The notes under the pieces were generated by a model. The model was not told where the DNA came from. It saw only the letters and a list, made by a program, of their open reading frames with translations, and ran no database searches. This document shows, piece after piece, positions 8,490 to 16,881 of a DNA stretch of 64,000 nt (within the stretch, counting starts at the first letter, position 1; every line of letters begins with the position of its first letter). The DNA is from UBA5420 sp964485345. GTDB lineage: Bacteria; Bacillota; Limnochordia; Darwinibacteriales; Darwinibacteriaceae. The stretch lies in assembly GCA_964485345.1 (NCBI GenBank), contig CAZAJB010000002.1, positions 1 to 64,000 on the forward strand, given 5' to 3'. A program made the position numbers and the translations under genes.

Positions 8490-8719
8490 GTGAACTGAGT
8501 AAGGCTGTATTGGACTGGGAATTCCTAGTTGGATATCCCCTAAGCGAGGCTCAGCAGATCCTGCAGGAAGAAGCCGTATCCTATGAGCTCCAGTTCACGG
8601 CCGCGCCGGGTAAGGTGTCTTCTGCGGAGGACGCCTTTGTTATATCGGTGCAAGACGGAGCGTTCCTAGCAAAGACCTTAGTTGTTGTGTGCGCTAGCGC
8701 GGATTGGACCGTATGCTAG
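8486..8719 (+). CDS. Small PASTA-like hypothetical protein
   Basis: A 77-residue ORF beginning with a TTG that overlaps the frr stop (TTGA). The sequence LVGYPLSEAQQILQEEAVSYEL, then a short strand and VVCASADW, follows the pattern of a single PASTA repeat (G-x-x-x-x-E-A, helix, two strands). It has no signal peptide or membrane helix, so if it is PASTA-like it is cytoplasmic. Coding is supported by tight packing between frr and uppS; the start codon is uncertain (the nearest usable Shine-Dalgarno, GGAG at 8471, is 11 nt away). Function unknown. Confidence 0.6.
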   Translation: MSELSKAVLDWEFLVGYPLSEAQQILQEEAVSYELQFTAAPGKVSSAEDAFVISVQDGAFLAKTLVVVCASADWTVC

Positions 8720-8737
8720 AAGATGTGGGGTGTAACG

Positions 8738-9469
8738 TTGAAAAAGGACATGGTAAACGGACTGCCGCAACACGTGGCTATCATCATGGACGGGAATGGT
8801 CGTTGGGCTAGCCGCAGAGCTCTTCCCCGCTTCTTGGGTCATCGTCAGGGTGTGAAGGCATTGAAGACAGCGGTGCGCTACGCTTCGAATCGGGGCATAT
8901 CCGCTCTCACCGTTTATGCTTTTAGCACCGAAAACTGGACAAGACCCCGAGAAGAAGTGGACTTCTTGATGGATCTCATGTACAAAACCTTTGTGCAGGA
9001 AATCGAAGAACTCAATCGGGAAGGCGTACAAGTTCGACTGGTGGGAGACCGCACAAGCTTGTCGTCGGACATTCTCGCAGTCTGGAAGCATGCTGAGGAG
9101 ACTACTGCAGAAAACGAGGGATTGATTCTCAACGTCGCATTCAATTATGGTGGACGGCAAGAAGTGCTAAACGTCGTAAAAAAACTCGTTGAAAAGGTTG
9201 CCCAAGGAGAAATCGCGGTGGAAGAGATTAGCGAGAAAACCATCGGGGGCCTTCTATACACGCATCCGACTCCCGATCCGGACTTAATCATTCGGACTGG
9301 TGGCGAGATGCGCTTGAGCAATTTCCTGCTCTGGCAGGCGGCCTACAGTGAGTTTTACGTGACGGATGTGCTATGGCCAGATTTTGGCGAAGACGATTTT
9401 GAACATGCTCTTCAGAATTACGCCGGAAGAGACCGCCGTTTCGGTCAAGTCTTGGTGAAGGAGCGATAG
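8738..9469 (+). CDS. uppS: Isoprenyl transferase (undecaprenyl diphosphate synthase)
   Basis: Cis-prenyltransferase that condenses isopentenyl diphosphate units onto farnesyl diphosphate to make the lipid carrier for cell-wall synthesis. The catalytic Asp lies in VAIIMDGNGRWA; the other conserved regions are LTVYAFSTENWTRP, FNYGGRQE and DLIIRTGGEMRLSNFLLWQ. TTG 8738 has GGGGTG 5 nt upstream and is preferred; ATG 8723 is an in-frame alternative without a ribosome site. Followed closely by cdsA as in most Firmicutes. Confidence 0.96.
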   Translation: MKKDMVNGLPQHVAIIMDGNGRWASRRALPRFLGHRQGVKALKTAVRYASNRGISALTVYAFSTENWTRPREEVDFLMDLMYKTFVQEIEELNREGVQVRLVGDRTSLSSDILAVWKHAEETTAENEGLILNVAFNYGGRQEVLNVVKKLVEKVAQGEIAVEEISEKTIGGLLYTHPTPDPDLIIRTGGEMRLSNFLLWQAAYSEFYVTDVLWPDFGEDDFEHALQNYAGRDRRFGQVLVKER

Positions 9470-9475
9470 AAACTC

Positions 9476-10243
9476 ATGTTAGCTAAGCGAATTCTCACGG
9501 CGGCCATTGGTATACCCATTCTTCTCTTAGCGCTCTACTTTGGAGGGCTAATTTGGCGTATCTTGGTGTTCTTGGTGATGCTGGCAGGTCTTGTGGAGTT
9601 TGTCAAAATTAGTGGCCCTGGCTTGTACCTCGATTATCTTCTAGTGTCGGGACTATCTTTTTTGGTGGCGACATATAGTGGATTAGACGGTACGAGACTA
9701 CTTCTGTGGCTGGTATTCCAGTTCCTGTACTATCTAGTTCGTGCCACCTTCGGCGGGATGCATCTCTTTTCTTCGGCTGCCAATTTCCTTGCCCTATTCT
9801 ATGTGGTCGTTCTCTATAGTTTCTTGGTCCTGGTACGAGAGGAGTTTGGCATCGTATGGACTTTCTTTGGCTTGGCCGTCACCTGGATGACGGATACGGG
9901 AGCCTTTTTTGGCGGGATTCGCTATGGTAAGCGTAAGCTTGCCCCTTCCATCAGTCCAAAGAAATCCGTTGAAGGGGCCCTATTTGGCCTGTTCACAGCA
10001 GCCCTAACAGGATTGGGTTTTGCTTTAGCCACAGAGAGTGCGATTGTACCTCTGGTTTTGTTTGCGCTCGTTCTCTCGTTTAGCGCTCAACTTGGTGATT
10101 TAGTCGAATCAGCCATCAAACGAGAACGGGCTGTCAAAGATACAGGTTCACTATTGCCTGGTCACGGAGGCATCCTCGATCGATTTGACTCTCTAGCCTT
10201 TGTCTTTCCCGTACTCTTTACCTTACTAAGCATATTCTCTTAA
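9476..10243 (+). CDS. cdsA: Phosphatidate cytidylyltransferase
   Basis: Makes CDP-diacylglycerol from phosphatidic acid and CTP at the inner membrane, feeding phospholipid synthesis. The 255-residue protein is highly hydrophobic with about seven membrane segments and ends with the signature (SAQLGDLVESAIKRERAVKD ... PGHGGILDRFDSLAF). The start ATG follows uppS by 6 nt. Assignment is firm on the signature. Confidence 0.96.
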   Translation: MLAKRILTAAIGIPILLLALYFGGLIWRILVFLVMLAGLVEFVKISGPGLYLDYLLVSGLSFLVATYSGLDGTRLLLWLVFQFLYYLVRATFGGMHLFSSAANFLALFYVVVLYSFLVLVREEFGIVWTFFGLAVTWMTDTGAFFGGIRYGKRKLAPSISPKKSVEGALFGLFTAALTGLGFALATESAIVPLVLFALVLSFSAQLGDLVESAIKRERAVKDTGSLLPGHGGILDRFDSLAFVFPVLFTLLSIFS

Positions 10244-10273
10244 GCTTCCTGACCCCAATGAGGGGTGAAGGAT

Positions 10274-11215
10274 TTGCCGCCATTTGTTACGGCTAGCATA
10301 GCTTTTTTTAGTATTTTGTTCGTATTGCGCCTATCCTTTCCTTATTTAGGCCCGTTCTATCTTGGACTCTTTCTGGCTTTTGTGATCGATGTGCCAGTGA
10401 GTTTCCTAAAAGCAAAAGGCTGGTCTAGATCCATGGCGTCCCTGCTTATGGCTGCAGCTGCGTTCTTGACGCTACCTGGGGCGATTGTGCTATTTGTGGT
10501 GAGGTTGTTGGGCGAGATTGACGGATTGGCGGACGTTTCTAGTTACCTATCATCCCATGTACAAAGATTTATGGCCAGCGTTCCCATGCTGGAGGTGTTG
10601 CCAAGCCTTGATACAGGACTAGGCATACAGACTCTAGCCAAGTGGGTGTGGGCCATTCCTGAGTTTTTCCTGCTCTGGACGATCGCAGCCATCAGTGCCT
10701 ATTTTCTTTGCCGAGACAAGAGGATTCTGACGAAGAGTCTCCTCAAGCAACTGCCCAAATCTAGGGACTTGAGCCCACGTCAGATCTATCATGATACCTC
10801 AGGGGCCCTCTGGCACTTTATCCAGGTACAGCTGTTCTTCATGTTTGTCTCAACGGGTCTAAGCATGCTCTTATTTGTTATACTTGATCTTCCTTACCCG
10901 TTGTTGGCAGGTTTTTTCGTGGGTTTCTTTGATCTCTGTCCCATTTTAGGTCCGGGTCTCGTTTATTTTGCCTTGGCTATCATGCAGATCTGGTCAGGAA
11001 ATTCGTTGATGGCTCTAGCCTTGGGTATAGGTTATCTGATACTATTACTCTTAAGACAATGGGGAGAGCCGCACTTGGTTAGTGAACGTTTGGGTCTGCA
11101 TCCTCTGGTGGCCCTAATTGCACTGTATGCTGGTTTTCGATTCTGGGGTCCCCTTGGTGCGGTGCTAGGTCCCGTGCTCATGGTTTTTCTCAAAGCATTC
11201 ATAGGTAAGGATTGA
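10274..11215 (+). CDS. YtvI-like AI-2E-family permease
   Basis: Polytopic membrane protein of the AI-2E/PerM family, closest in character to the sporulation-associated YtvI proteins. About seven or eight hydrophobic segments are visible, with the conserved C-terminal half (LLAGFFVGFFDLCPILGPG and QWGEPHLVSERLGLHPLVAL). TTG 10274, 8 nt after AGGGG, is the preferred start; GTG 10265 overlaps the ribosome site. At 313 residues it is somewhat shorter than Bacillus YtvI (about 370). The transported substrate is unknown for most of this family. Confidence 0.82.
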   Translation: MPPFVTASIAFFSILFVLRLSFPYLGPFYLGLFLAFVIDVPVSFLKAKGWSRSMASLLMAAAAFLTLPGAIVLFVVRLLGEIDGLADVSSYLSSHVQRFMASVPMLEVLPSLDTGLGIQTLAKWVWAIPEFFLLWTIAAISAYFLCRDKRILTKSLLKQLPKSRDLSPRQIYHDTSGALWHFIQVQLFFMFVSTGLSMLLFVILDLPYPLLAGFFVGFFDLCPILGPGLVYFALAIMQIWSGNSLMALALGIGYLILLLLRQWGEPHLVSERLGLHPLVALIALYAGFRFWGPLGAVLGPVLMVFLKAFIGKD

Positions 11216-11220
11216 TGTTG

Positions 11221-12351
11221 ATGTCACGTGTAGTTATACTTGGTTCGACCGGTTCCATTGGAACCCAAACCCTTGATGTTATTCGTCATCAGCCACGCTT
11301 TCAGGTCCACGGTCTGTCCGCTGGATCCAATTATGACTTGCTACGCAAGCAGATTGCTGAGTTTAGGCCCAAATATGCTGCTATTTCCAGTGCAGAACAT
11401 GCCAAAGCCTTGCAGAAGGAGTTCTCTATTCCCGTCTTCAGTGAACTGGAAGGGGTCGGTGAAATGGTAAGCGATCCGGCCTGCGATCTTGTCGTTGTTT
11501 CCGTTGTTGGTTCCGCTGGTCTTAGACCAACACTCCTAGCCCTAGAAGCGGGGAAACAGGTGGCTCTAGCCAATAAGGAAACCTTGGTGGCCGGGGGCCA
11601 CTTAGTGATGAAGTACCGCAAGCAGGTCGTGCCCATTGATTCGGAACACAGTGCCCTTTGGAACCTCTTTGATGGACGGCACAAAGACGATGTAGCGAAA
11701 ATCGTTCTAACTGCTTCGGGTGGTCCTTTCCGGAGCTATCCAGATCCCTTAGAGCAAGTGTCTGTGGAGCAAGCTCTCGCGCATCCGCGGTGGAATATGG
11801 GAGGAAAAATCAGCATCGATTCAGCCACCTTGATGAACAAAGGTTTAGAGGTCATTGAGGCCCATTGGCTCTTTGATTTTCCCTACAGCCAGATCGATGT
11901 GGTGGTCCATCCAGAGAGTATTGTGCATTCCCTGGTTCAGCTCAAGGATGGGTCACTCCTTGCGCACCTTGGTACGACAGACATGCGCCTGCCCATCCAA
12001 TATGCCCTAACGTATCCAGAAATAGGGGCTTCTCTAGTGGAACCCCTTGACTTAGTCAAGACCGGAACTTTGTCTTTCGAAGCAGTGGACTGGGTGCGAT
12101 TTCCTAGTCTACGCCTCGCTTATGAAGCTGGGGAGGCTGGCGGTGAAAAGCCGATTGCGTTAAATGCCGCTAACGAAGAAGCGGTGTCCGCCTTTTTATC
12201 ACGGAAAATTCGATTCACTGAGATCCCAGAGATCGTAGGAATGGTGGTAGAAACATTTCAAGGTAAATCATTTCCCACGCTTGAGCAAATACTAGCCATA
12301 GACCAAGAAGCACGGCTAAGGTCGAGAGCTTTGATGGATCGGAGAGGGTGA
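11221..12351 (+). CDS. dxr: 1-deoxy-D-xylulose-5-phosphate reductoisomerase
   Basis: Second step of the MEP isoprenoid pathway: DXP plus NADPH gives MEP. The N-terminal Rossmann motif is VVILGSTGSIGTQTLDVI; catalytic-region motifs are ALANKETLVAGG, VPIDSEHSALWN, LTASGGPFR and HPRWNMGGKISIDSATLMNKG. Several start codons are stacked (TTG 11212, ATG 11215, ATG 11221); ATG 11221 gives the usual N-terminus. The gene overlaps or abuts the permease and is followed by rseP and ispG, so two MEP genes flank the protease. Confidence 0.97.
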   Translation: MSRVVILGSTGSIGTQTLDVIRHQPRFQVHGLSAGSNYDLLRKQIAEFRPKYAAISSAEHAKALQKEFSIPVFSELEGVGEMVSDPACDLVVVSVVGSAGLRPTLLALEAGKQVALANKETLVAGGHLVMKYRKQVVPIDSEHSALWNLFDGRHKDDVAKIVLTASGGPFRSYPDPLEQVSVEQALAHPRWNMGGKISIDSATLMNKGLEVIEAHWLFDFPYSQIDVVVHPESIVHSLVQLKDGSLLAHLGTTDMRLPIQYALTYPEIGASLVEPLDLVKTGTLSFEAVDWVRFPSLRLAYEAGEAGGEKPIALNAANEEAVSAFLSRKIRFTEIPEIVGMVVETFQGKSFPTLEQILAIDQEARLRSRALMDRRG

Positions 12352-12355
12352 CGTC

Positions 12356-13384
12356 GTGTTGACATTAATTGCCTTTGTAGTCATATTTGGTACGATTGTG
12401 TTTTTTCATGAACTAGGTCACTTTGTCGTAGCGAAGCTTGCTAAGATTCGCGTGTATGAATTTGCCCTGGGGTTTGGGCCCACCCTTGCGAGTTTCAGGA
12501 AGGGAGAGACGAAGTATTCGTTGCGGGCATTTCCTCTTGGTGGATTTGTGAAAATGGCAGGTATGGACGATCCCGACGAGACCCAGCAGGAAGTAGCGGA
12601 TGATGATGATGGCAGCTTTAACAACAAAAGTCTGCCCTGGCGCCTCGGCACAATTGCCGCGGGCCCTCTGATGAACTTTGTCTTTGCCATCGTCTTGTTC
12701 GTTCTGTACTTTATGTTGATCGCCGTACCTCCCACGATTACCTTTGTAGAACCTGCTTCACCGGGCGAAGTAGCCGGTTTGCAGCCAGGCGATCTTTTTG
12801 TGACCATTGATGGGGAGAGCGTCAGCACCTCGGAGCGGATCGTGGAGCTAATTGGACTCTCTCCGGGGCAGGAAATGCAAATGGTCGTTCGTCGCCAGCA
12901 AGAACTCGTAACCCTCCAGGTAACCCCTGAGGATCGTGATGGTCTAGGCAGGGTAGGTGTGAGCATTGACTCTAAGGCGCAATATCCATTTCTGATTAGT
13001 GTAAGGGCCGCCTTCACCCAGACCTGGGGACTAACCACGCAGTTGATTCGAGACATTGGCATGATGATCACCGGGCAGCAAAAGGTTGAGGTGTCGGGTC
13101 CTATCGGCATTGTGCAGATTGTGGGCGAAACCGCCCGTCACGGGCTGCCGAACCTGATTATTCTGGCCGTCATCTTGAACATTAACCTAGGCCTTCTCAA
13201 TTTGCTCCCCGTTCCCATTCTGGATGGCGGTTGGATTCTCATCCTCCTGCTTGAAGCGGTGCGAAGAAAGCCATTGAAGCCAGAAACAAGGGGCATAGCC
13301 CAGTTCATTGGTTTGGCCCTTTTGGTGGCTCTGATGCTTTTTGCCACATTTAAGGATCTAGTGAGGATCAACCTTTTTTCATAG
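12356..13384 (+). CDS. rseP: RseP/RasP (YluC) site-2 membrane metalloprotease
   Basis: Intramembrane zinc protease that cleaves membrane-anchored regulatory proteins and signal-peptide remnants. The first membrane helix holds the HExxH motif (FFHELGHFVVAKLAKI, near residue 20), a PDZ domain follows (PASPGEVAGLQPGDLFVTIDG), and the third catalytic residue is in LNLLPVPILDGGW near the C-terminus. The 342-residue length is typical of single-PDZ Gram-positive forms. Position between dxr and ispG is widely conserved. GTG 12356 and TTG 12359 are both possible starts. Confidence 0.95.
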   Translation: MLTLIAFVVIFGTIVFFHELGHFVVAKLAKIRVYEFALGFGPTLASFRKGETKYSLRAFPLGGFVKMAGMDDPDETQQEVADDDDGSFNNKSLPWRLGTIAAGPLMNFVFAIVLFVLYFMLIAVPPTITFVEPASPGEVAGLQPGDLFVTIDGESVSTSERIVELIGLSPGQEMQMVVRRQQELVTLQVTPEDRDGLGRVGVSIDSKAQYPFLISVRAAFTQTWGLTTQLIRDIGMMITGQQKVEVSGPIGIVQIVGETARHGLPNLIILAVILNINLGLLNLLPVPILDGGWILILLLEAVRRKPLKPETRGIAQFIGLALLVALMLFATFKDLVRINLFS

Positions 13385-13401
13385 ACAAGGAAGTGCAAAC
13401 G

Positions 13402-14457
13402 ATGCGTCATTCCACTCGCCAGGTGATGGTTAAAGACGTGCCTATAGGAGCAGGAGCACCTATTACGGTACAATCCATGACGAATACAGATACCAGAGAT
13501 GCTGCGGCCACATCTCGGCAAATTGAGGCTTTGGCGGCTGCCGGATGTGATATCGTGCGAGTAGCGGTCCCTGATAACCAGGCCGCTCAAGCGTTATCAA
13601 CGTTGGTAGCGAATAGCCCTGTGCCGTTGGTCGCTGACATTCATTTTGATCACCGACTAGCACTACAGGCCCTCGAAGCAGGAGTGCACAAACTACGACT
13701 AAATCCAGGAAACATCGGTTCCGAGGCCAAAGTCCTTGAGGTGGTCAAGGCAGCGCAGGAGCGCCAAGTGCCCATTCGAATTGGGGTTAACTCAGGTTCG
13801 GTGTCAGCACCGCTGCTTGAGCGCTACGGTAGGACGGCAACGGCCATGGTCGAAAGTGCCCTAGAGCATATCGCCATTTTCGAACGATTGAGCTTCTACG
13901 ATATTGTCGTCTCGCTCAAATCCACCGATATTGATATGACTGTTGAAGCCTATGAAGAACTGTCCAGACGAGTGAGCTATCCGACACACTTAGGCATTAC
14001 CGAAGCAGGTACGAAGTGGTTTGGCACAGTGAAATCCGCAGCAGGTCTTGGGGCCATATTGTCGCGCGGTCTAGGTGACACGCTGAGGGTGTCTCTCACG
14101 GCAGATCCTGTTGAGGAAGTTAAAGTAGGTTGGGCCATCCTCTCAGCCCTTGGCCTTCGTCGCAGGGGCCCGCTGTTCATTTCCTGCCCGACTTGCGGAA
14201 GAACTGAGGTTGATTTAGAAGGAATAGCGGCAGAAGTGGAGAAGCGTCTAAGTGATTTTCCGCTGCCCATAACCATAGCGGTCATGGGTTGTGTCGTGAA
14301 TGGACCGGGTGAAGCCCGGCACGCTGATTTAGGGATTACAGGGGGTAAGGGCGTTGGCCTTGTTTTCCGTCATGGACAGATTCTACGCAAAGTTCCTGAA
14401 GGCGAATTAGTCGACGCTTTGGTGGCAGAAGCCAATAGTCTGCTTGCAGAAAGATAG
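13402..14457 (+). CDS. ispG: 4-hydroxy-3-methylbut-2-enyl diphosphate synthase
   Basis: Iron-sulfur enzyme of the MEP pathway converting MEcPP to HMBPP using reduced ferredoxin or flavodoxin. ATG 13402 has CAAGGAAG upstream; GTG 13393 would sit in that site. The N-terminal TIM-barrel half contains VQSMTNTDTRD and LVADIHFDHRLA; the C-terminal [4Fe-4S] ligands are in ISCPTCGRTEVD and VMGCVVNGPGE. At 351 residues it is the standard two-domain bacterial form. Confidence 0.97.
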   Translation: MRHSTRQVMVKDVPIGAGAPITVQSMTNTDTRDAAATSRQIEALAAAGCDIVRVAVPDNQAAQALSTLVANSPVPLVADIHFDHRLALQALEAGVHKLRLNPGNIGSEAKVLEVVKAAQERQVPIRIGVNSGSVSAPLLERYGRTATAMVESALEHIAIFERLSFYDIVVSLKSTDIDMTVEAYEELSRRVSYPTHLGITEAGTKWFGTVKSAAGLGAILSRGLGDTLRVSLTADPVEEVKVGWAILSALGLRRRGPLFISCPTCGRTEVDLEGIAAEVEKRLSDFPLPITIAVMGCVVNGPGEARHADLGITGGKGVGLVFRHGQILRKVPEGELVDALVAEANSLLAER

Positions 14458-14467
14458 GAGATACGCT

Positions 14468-16186
14468 ATGTATATGTCGCAGTTATATTCACCCACACTA
14501 AGAGAAACTCCATCTGAGGCTGAGATCATTAGTCATAAACTTATGCTCAGAGCTGGACTCATGCGCCGATCGGCCGCGGGAATGTACGCATTTCTTCCCC
14601 TAGGACTTAGGGTGATTCGTAAGGTCGAGCAGATTATTCGCGAAGAGATGAACGCCATCGATGGTCAGGAAGTGCTGATGCCCATCATACAGCCTGGCGA
14701 ATTATGGGAGGAATCCGGGCGTTGGAAGGATTATGGCGATGAGATGTTTCGACTCAAGGATCGACAAGGGCGGCAGTTTTGCCTTGGGCCAACGCATGAG
14801 GAGATCATTACCGCTTTGGTTCGCTCTGAGGTACGTTCGTACCGCCAGCTCCCACTAAGACTGTATCAGATCCAAAATAAGTATCGTGACGAGATGAGAC
14901 CGCGTTTTGGGCTGATGCGGGGTCGTGAGTTCATCATGAAAGATATGTACTCCTTTGATCGGGATGCAGAAACCCTCGATCAGAGTTACTGGGCTGCATA
15001 CCACGCTTATAAGCGCATCTTTGCACGCTGTGGCGTTGATGCTCATCCCGTAGAAGCGGATTCTGGCGCGATTGGGGGAGATGTAACCCATGAGTTCATG
15101 GTCTTGGCTGAATCGGGCGAAGATTTGGTTCTGTTTTGTAAAGAATGCGAGTATGCGGCCAATGCGGAGCGGGCCGAAGGTGTTCGATTGCCTGTTCAAA
15201 GCGGGGAAAAGCAGGTTTTGGCAGAGCTCAAGACCGTGGCGACTCCAGGGGCCAGCACCATTGACCAGATCAGCGCGTTTCTCGGGGTTGAGCAAGGAGA
15301 CTGTATCAAGACCCTTCTTTATGTGGCAGATGGCAAGCCCATCGCAGCCCTCGTGCGGGGTGACCATAATCTCAACGAGATTAAGCTAAGGAAACTCCTG
15401 AAGTGTACAGATCTCGATCTAGCCCCTGATGAGACCATTTATCGGGTTACTGGTGCTAAGACGGGATTTGCAGGACCGATAGGTTTGAGTATTCCCCTCT
15501 ACGCCGACTATGCCATAGAGCACATGCTTAATGTAGTCGTTGGTGCAAACAAGGACGACCACCATACGATCAATGTTAATCTGAACCGTGACTTTCAGGT
15601 AACATGCTTTGCAGACCTGAAAGAAACGGAGCCTGGAGACCCCTGCCCACGCTGCTCTAGTACGCTGGAAGGCGCTCGAGGGGTTGAAGTGGGACAGGTG
15701 TTCAAACTAGGTACCAAGTACTCCGATGCCATGGGAGCAACCTTCTTAGAGGAAAACGGCAAGGAAACTCCGTTGATCATGGGCTGTTACGGGATCGGAG
15801 TGGGACGTACAGTTGCCGCCGTCATTGAGAAGAACTATGATGAAGACGGAATCATCTGGCCTGTGTCCATCGCACCGTACCATGTCATTGTGGTACCGGT
15901 AAGCATGAAGGATCAAGCGCAGGCTGAAGCAGCAAAGAAGCTCTATGAGGAGCTTAAGGCGGAAGGTATAGAGGTTCTTCTGGATGATCGAAACGAGCGT
16001 CCCGGTGTGAAGTTTAAGGATGCTGATTTAATCGGTTTTCCTATTCGTGTTACGATCGGAGCAAAATCCTTGCAAAATGAGGAAATGGAAATCACGATGC
16101 GCCGCACGAAGGAAAGGAAGAACTTCCCGATTGGCGAGGTTGTACCTGCGATCAAGAATTTTCTAAAGGATGGCGACGCCAGGTGA
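14468..16186 (+). CDS. proS: Prolyl-tRNA synthetase (bacterial type, with editing insert)
   Basis: Charges tRNA-Pro. The 572-residue protein has class II motif 2 (YRDEMRPRFGLMRGREFIMKD), motif 3 (GCYGIGVGRTVAAVIE) and, between about residues 225 and 400, the INS/YbaK-like editing domain that deacylates Ala-tRNA-Pro. ATG 14468 lies 7 nt after AGGAG. The stop codon overlaps the next gene's GTG. No anomaly seen. Confidence 0.97.
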   Translation: MYMSQLYSPTLRETPSEAEIISHKLMLRAGLMRRSAAGMYAFLPLGLRVIRKVEQIIREEMNAIDGQEVLMPIIQPGELWEESGRWKDYGDEMFRLKDRQGRQFCLGPTHEEIITALVRSEVRSYRQLPLRLYQIQNKYRDEMRPRFGLMRGREFIMKDMYSFDRDAETLDQSYWAAYHAYKRIFARCGVDAHPVEADSGAIGGDVTHEFMVLAESGEDLVLFCKECEYAANAERAEGVRLPVQSGEKQVLAELKTVATPGASTIDQISAFLGVEQGDCIKTLLYVADGKPIAALVRGDHNLNEIKLRKLLKCTDLDLAPDETIYRVTGAKTGFAGPIGLSIPLYADYAIEHMLNVVVGANKDDHHTINVNLNRDFQVTCFADLKETEPGDPCPRCSSTLEGARGVEVGQVFKLGTKYSDAMGATFLEENGKETPLIMGCYGIGVGRTVAAVIEKNYDEDGIIWPVSIAPYHVIVVPVSMKDQAQAEAAKKLYEELKAEGIEVLLDDRNERPGVKFKDADLIGFPIRVTIGAKSLQNEEMEITMRRTKERKNFPIGEVVPAIKNFLKDGDAR

Positions 16187-16824
16187 GTGTAGCTGCGATT
16201 ATTCCTGCCTATAATGAGGAGCAGACAATCGGGGAGGTCATAGAGGCCTTGCTGGCAAGTTCTATGATCGATGAGATCATTATAGTCAGTGATGGTTCCA
16301 CCGATGGCACCGTTAAGGTTGCTTCGCGCTATCCCATTAAGGTGGTTGCGCTCGAGGAGAATGTTGGGAAGGGCGGGGCCATGAAAGTAGGTGCCGACCA
16401 GACATCTTGTGATGTATTATTGTTTGTCGATGCGGACTTAGTTGGTTTGGGGGCGAAACATATTGAGGCGCTCGTTGAACCCGTGCTCTCGGACAAGACT
16501 GCCATGAGTATTGGCGTTTTCTCTGAGGGACGCGTTTCTACAGACTTAGCGCAGAAGTTAGCGCCCGCCCTCTCAGGACAGCGTGCAGTGACGAAGGCCT
16601 TTTTTGACTCAGTCCCCAAGCTTGAAAAAAGCCGCTTTGGGGTGGAGATGGCCCTGAAGCATCATGCGGAGCGCCAGGGCGTTGAGGTTGTCAAGGTGCC
16701 ATTGCCTTTCCTTTCGCAAGTGACGAAGGAAGAAAAACGGGGTTTGCTTCTCGGGCTGCAAGCTCGTATGGAGATGTATCGGGATATTGTGAAGTCGATG
16801 CTAACTGACCATGATGATGAATAG
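16183..16824 (+). CDS. GT-A family glycosyltransferase (GT2/GpgS-like)
   Basis: Single-domain nucleotide-sugar transferase of 213 residues, cytoplasmic. Visible motifs are AAIIPAYNEEQTIGEVI (N-terminal strand and loop), IIVSDGSTDGT (nucleotide binding) and LLFVDADLVG (metal-binding DxD). The C-terminal half resembles glucosyl-3-phosphoglycerate synthase-type enzymes, but donor and acceptor cannot be read from sequence. GTG 16183 overlaps proS by 4 nt. A terminator follows, so it closes the dxr-proS unit. Confidence 0.85.
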   Translation: MSVAAIIPAYNEEQTIGEVIEALLASSMIDEIIIVSDGSTDGTVKVASRYPIKVVALEENVGKGGAMKVGADQTSCDVLLFVDADLVGLGAKHIEALVEPVLSDKTAMSIGVFSEGRVSTDLAQKLAPALSGQRAVTKAFFDSVPKLEKSRFGVEMALKHHAERQGVEVVKVPLPFLSQVTKEEKRGLLLGLQARMEMYRDIVKSMLTDHDDE

Positions 16825-16844
16825 CTTGGCGGACCCTGGAGGTC

Positions 16845-16869
16845 GAGCCCCTAGGGGCTCATCTTTTTT
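16845..16869 (+). terminator. Intrinsic terminator upstream of polC
   Basis: Perfect 7-bp GC-rich stem GAGCCCC / GGGGCTC (16845-16851 and 16854-16860) with a tight loop, followed by ATC and six T residues. The polC Shine-Dalgarno begins right after the T-run. Confidence 0.85.
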
Positions 16870-16881
16870 GGAGGTGATTTT

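Noticed and set aside
12418..13110. Minus-strand ORF of 230 codons opposite rseP
   Set aside because: Shadow of the rseP frame; no recognisable domain and no plausible start signal.
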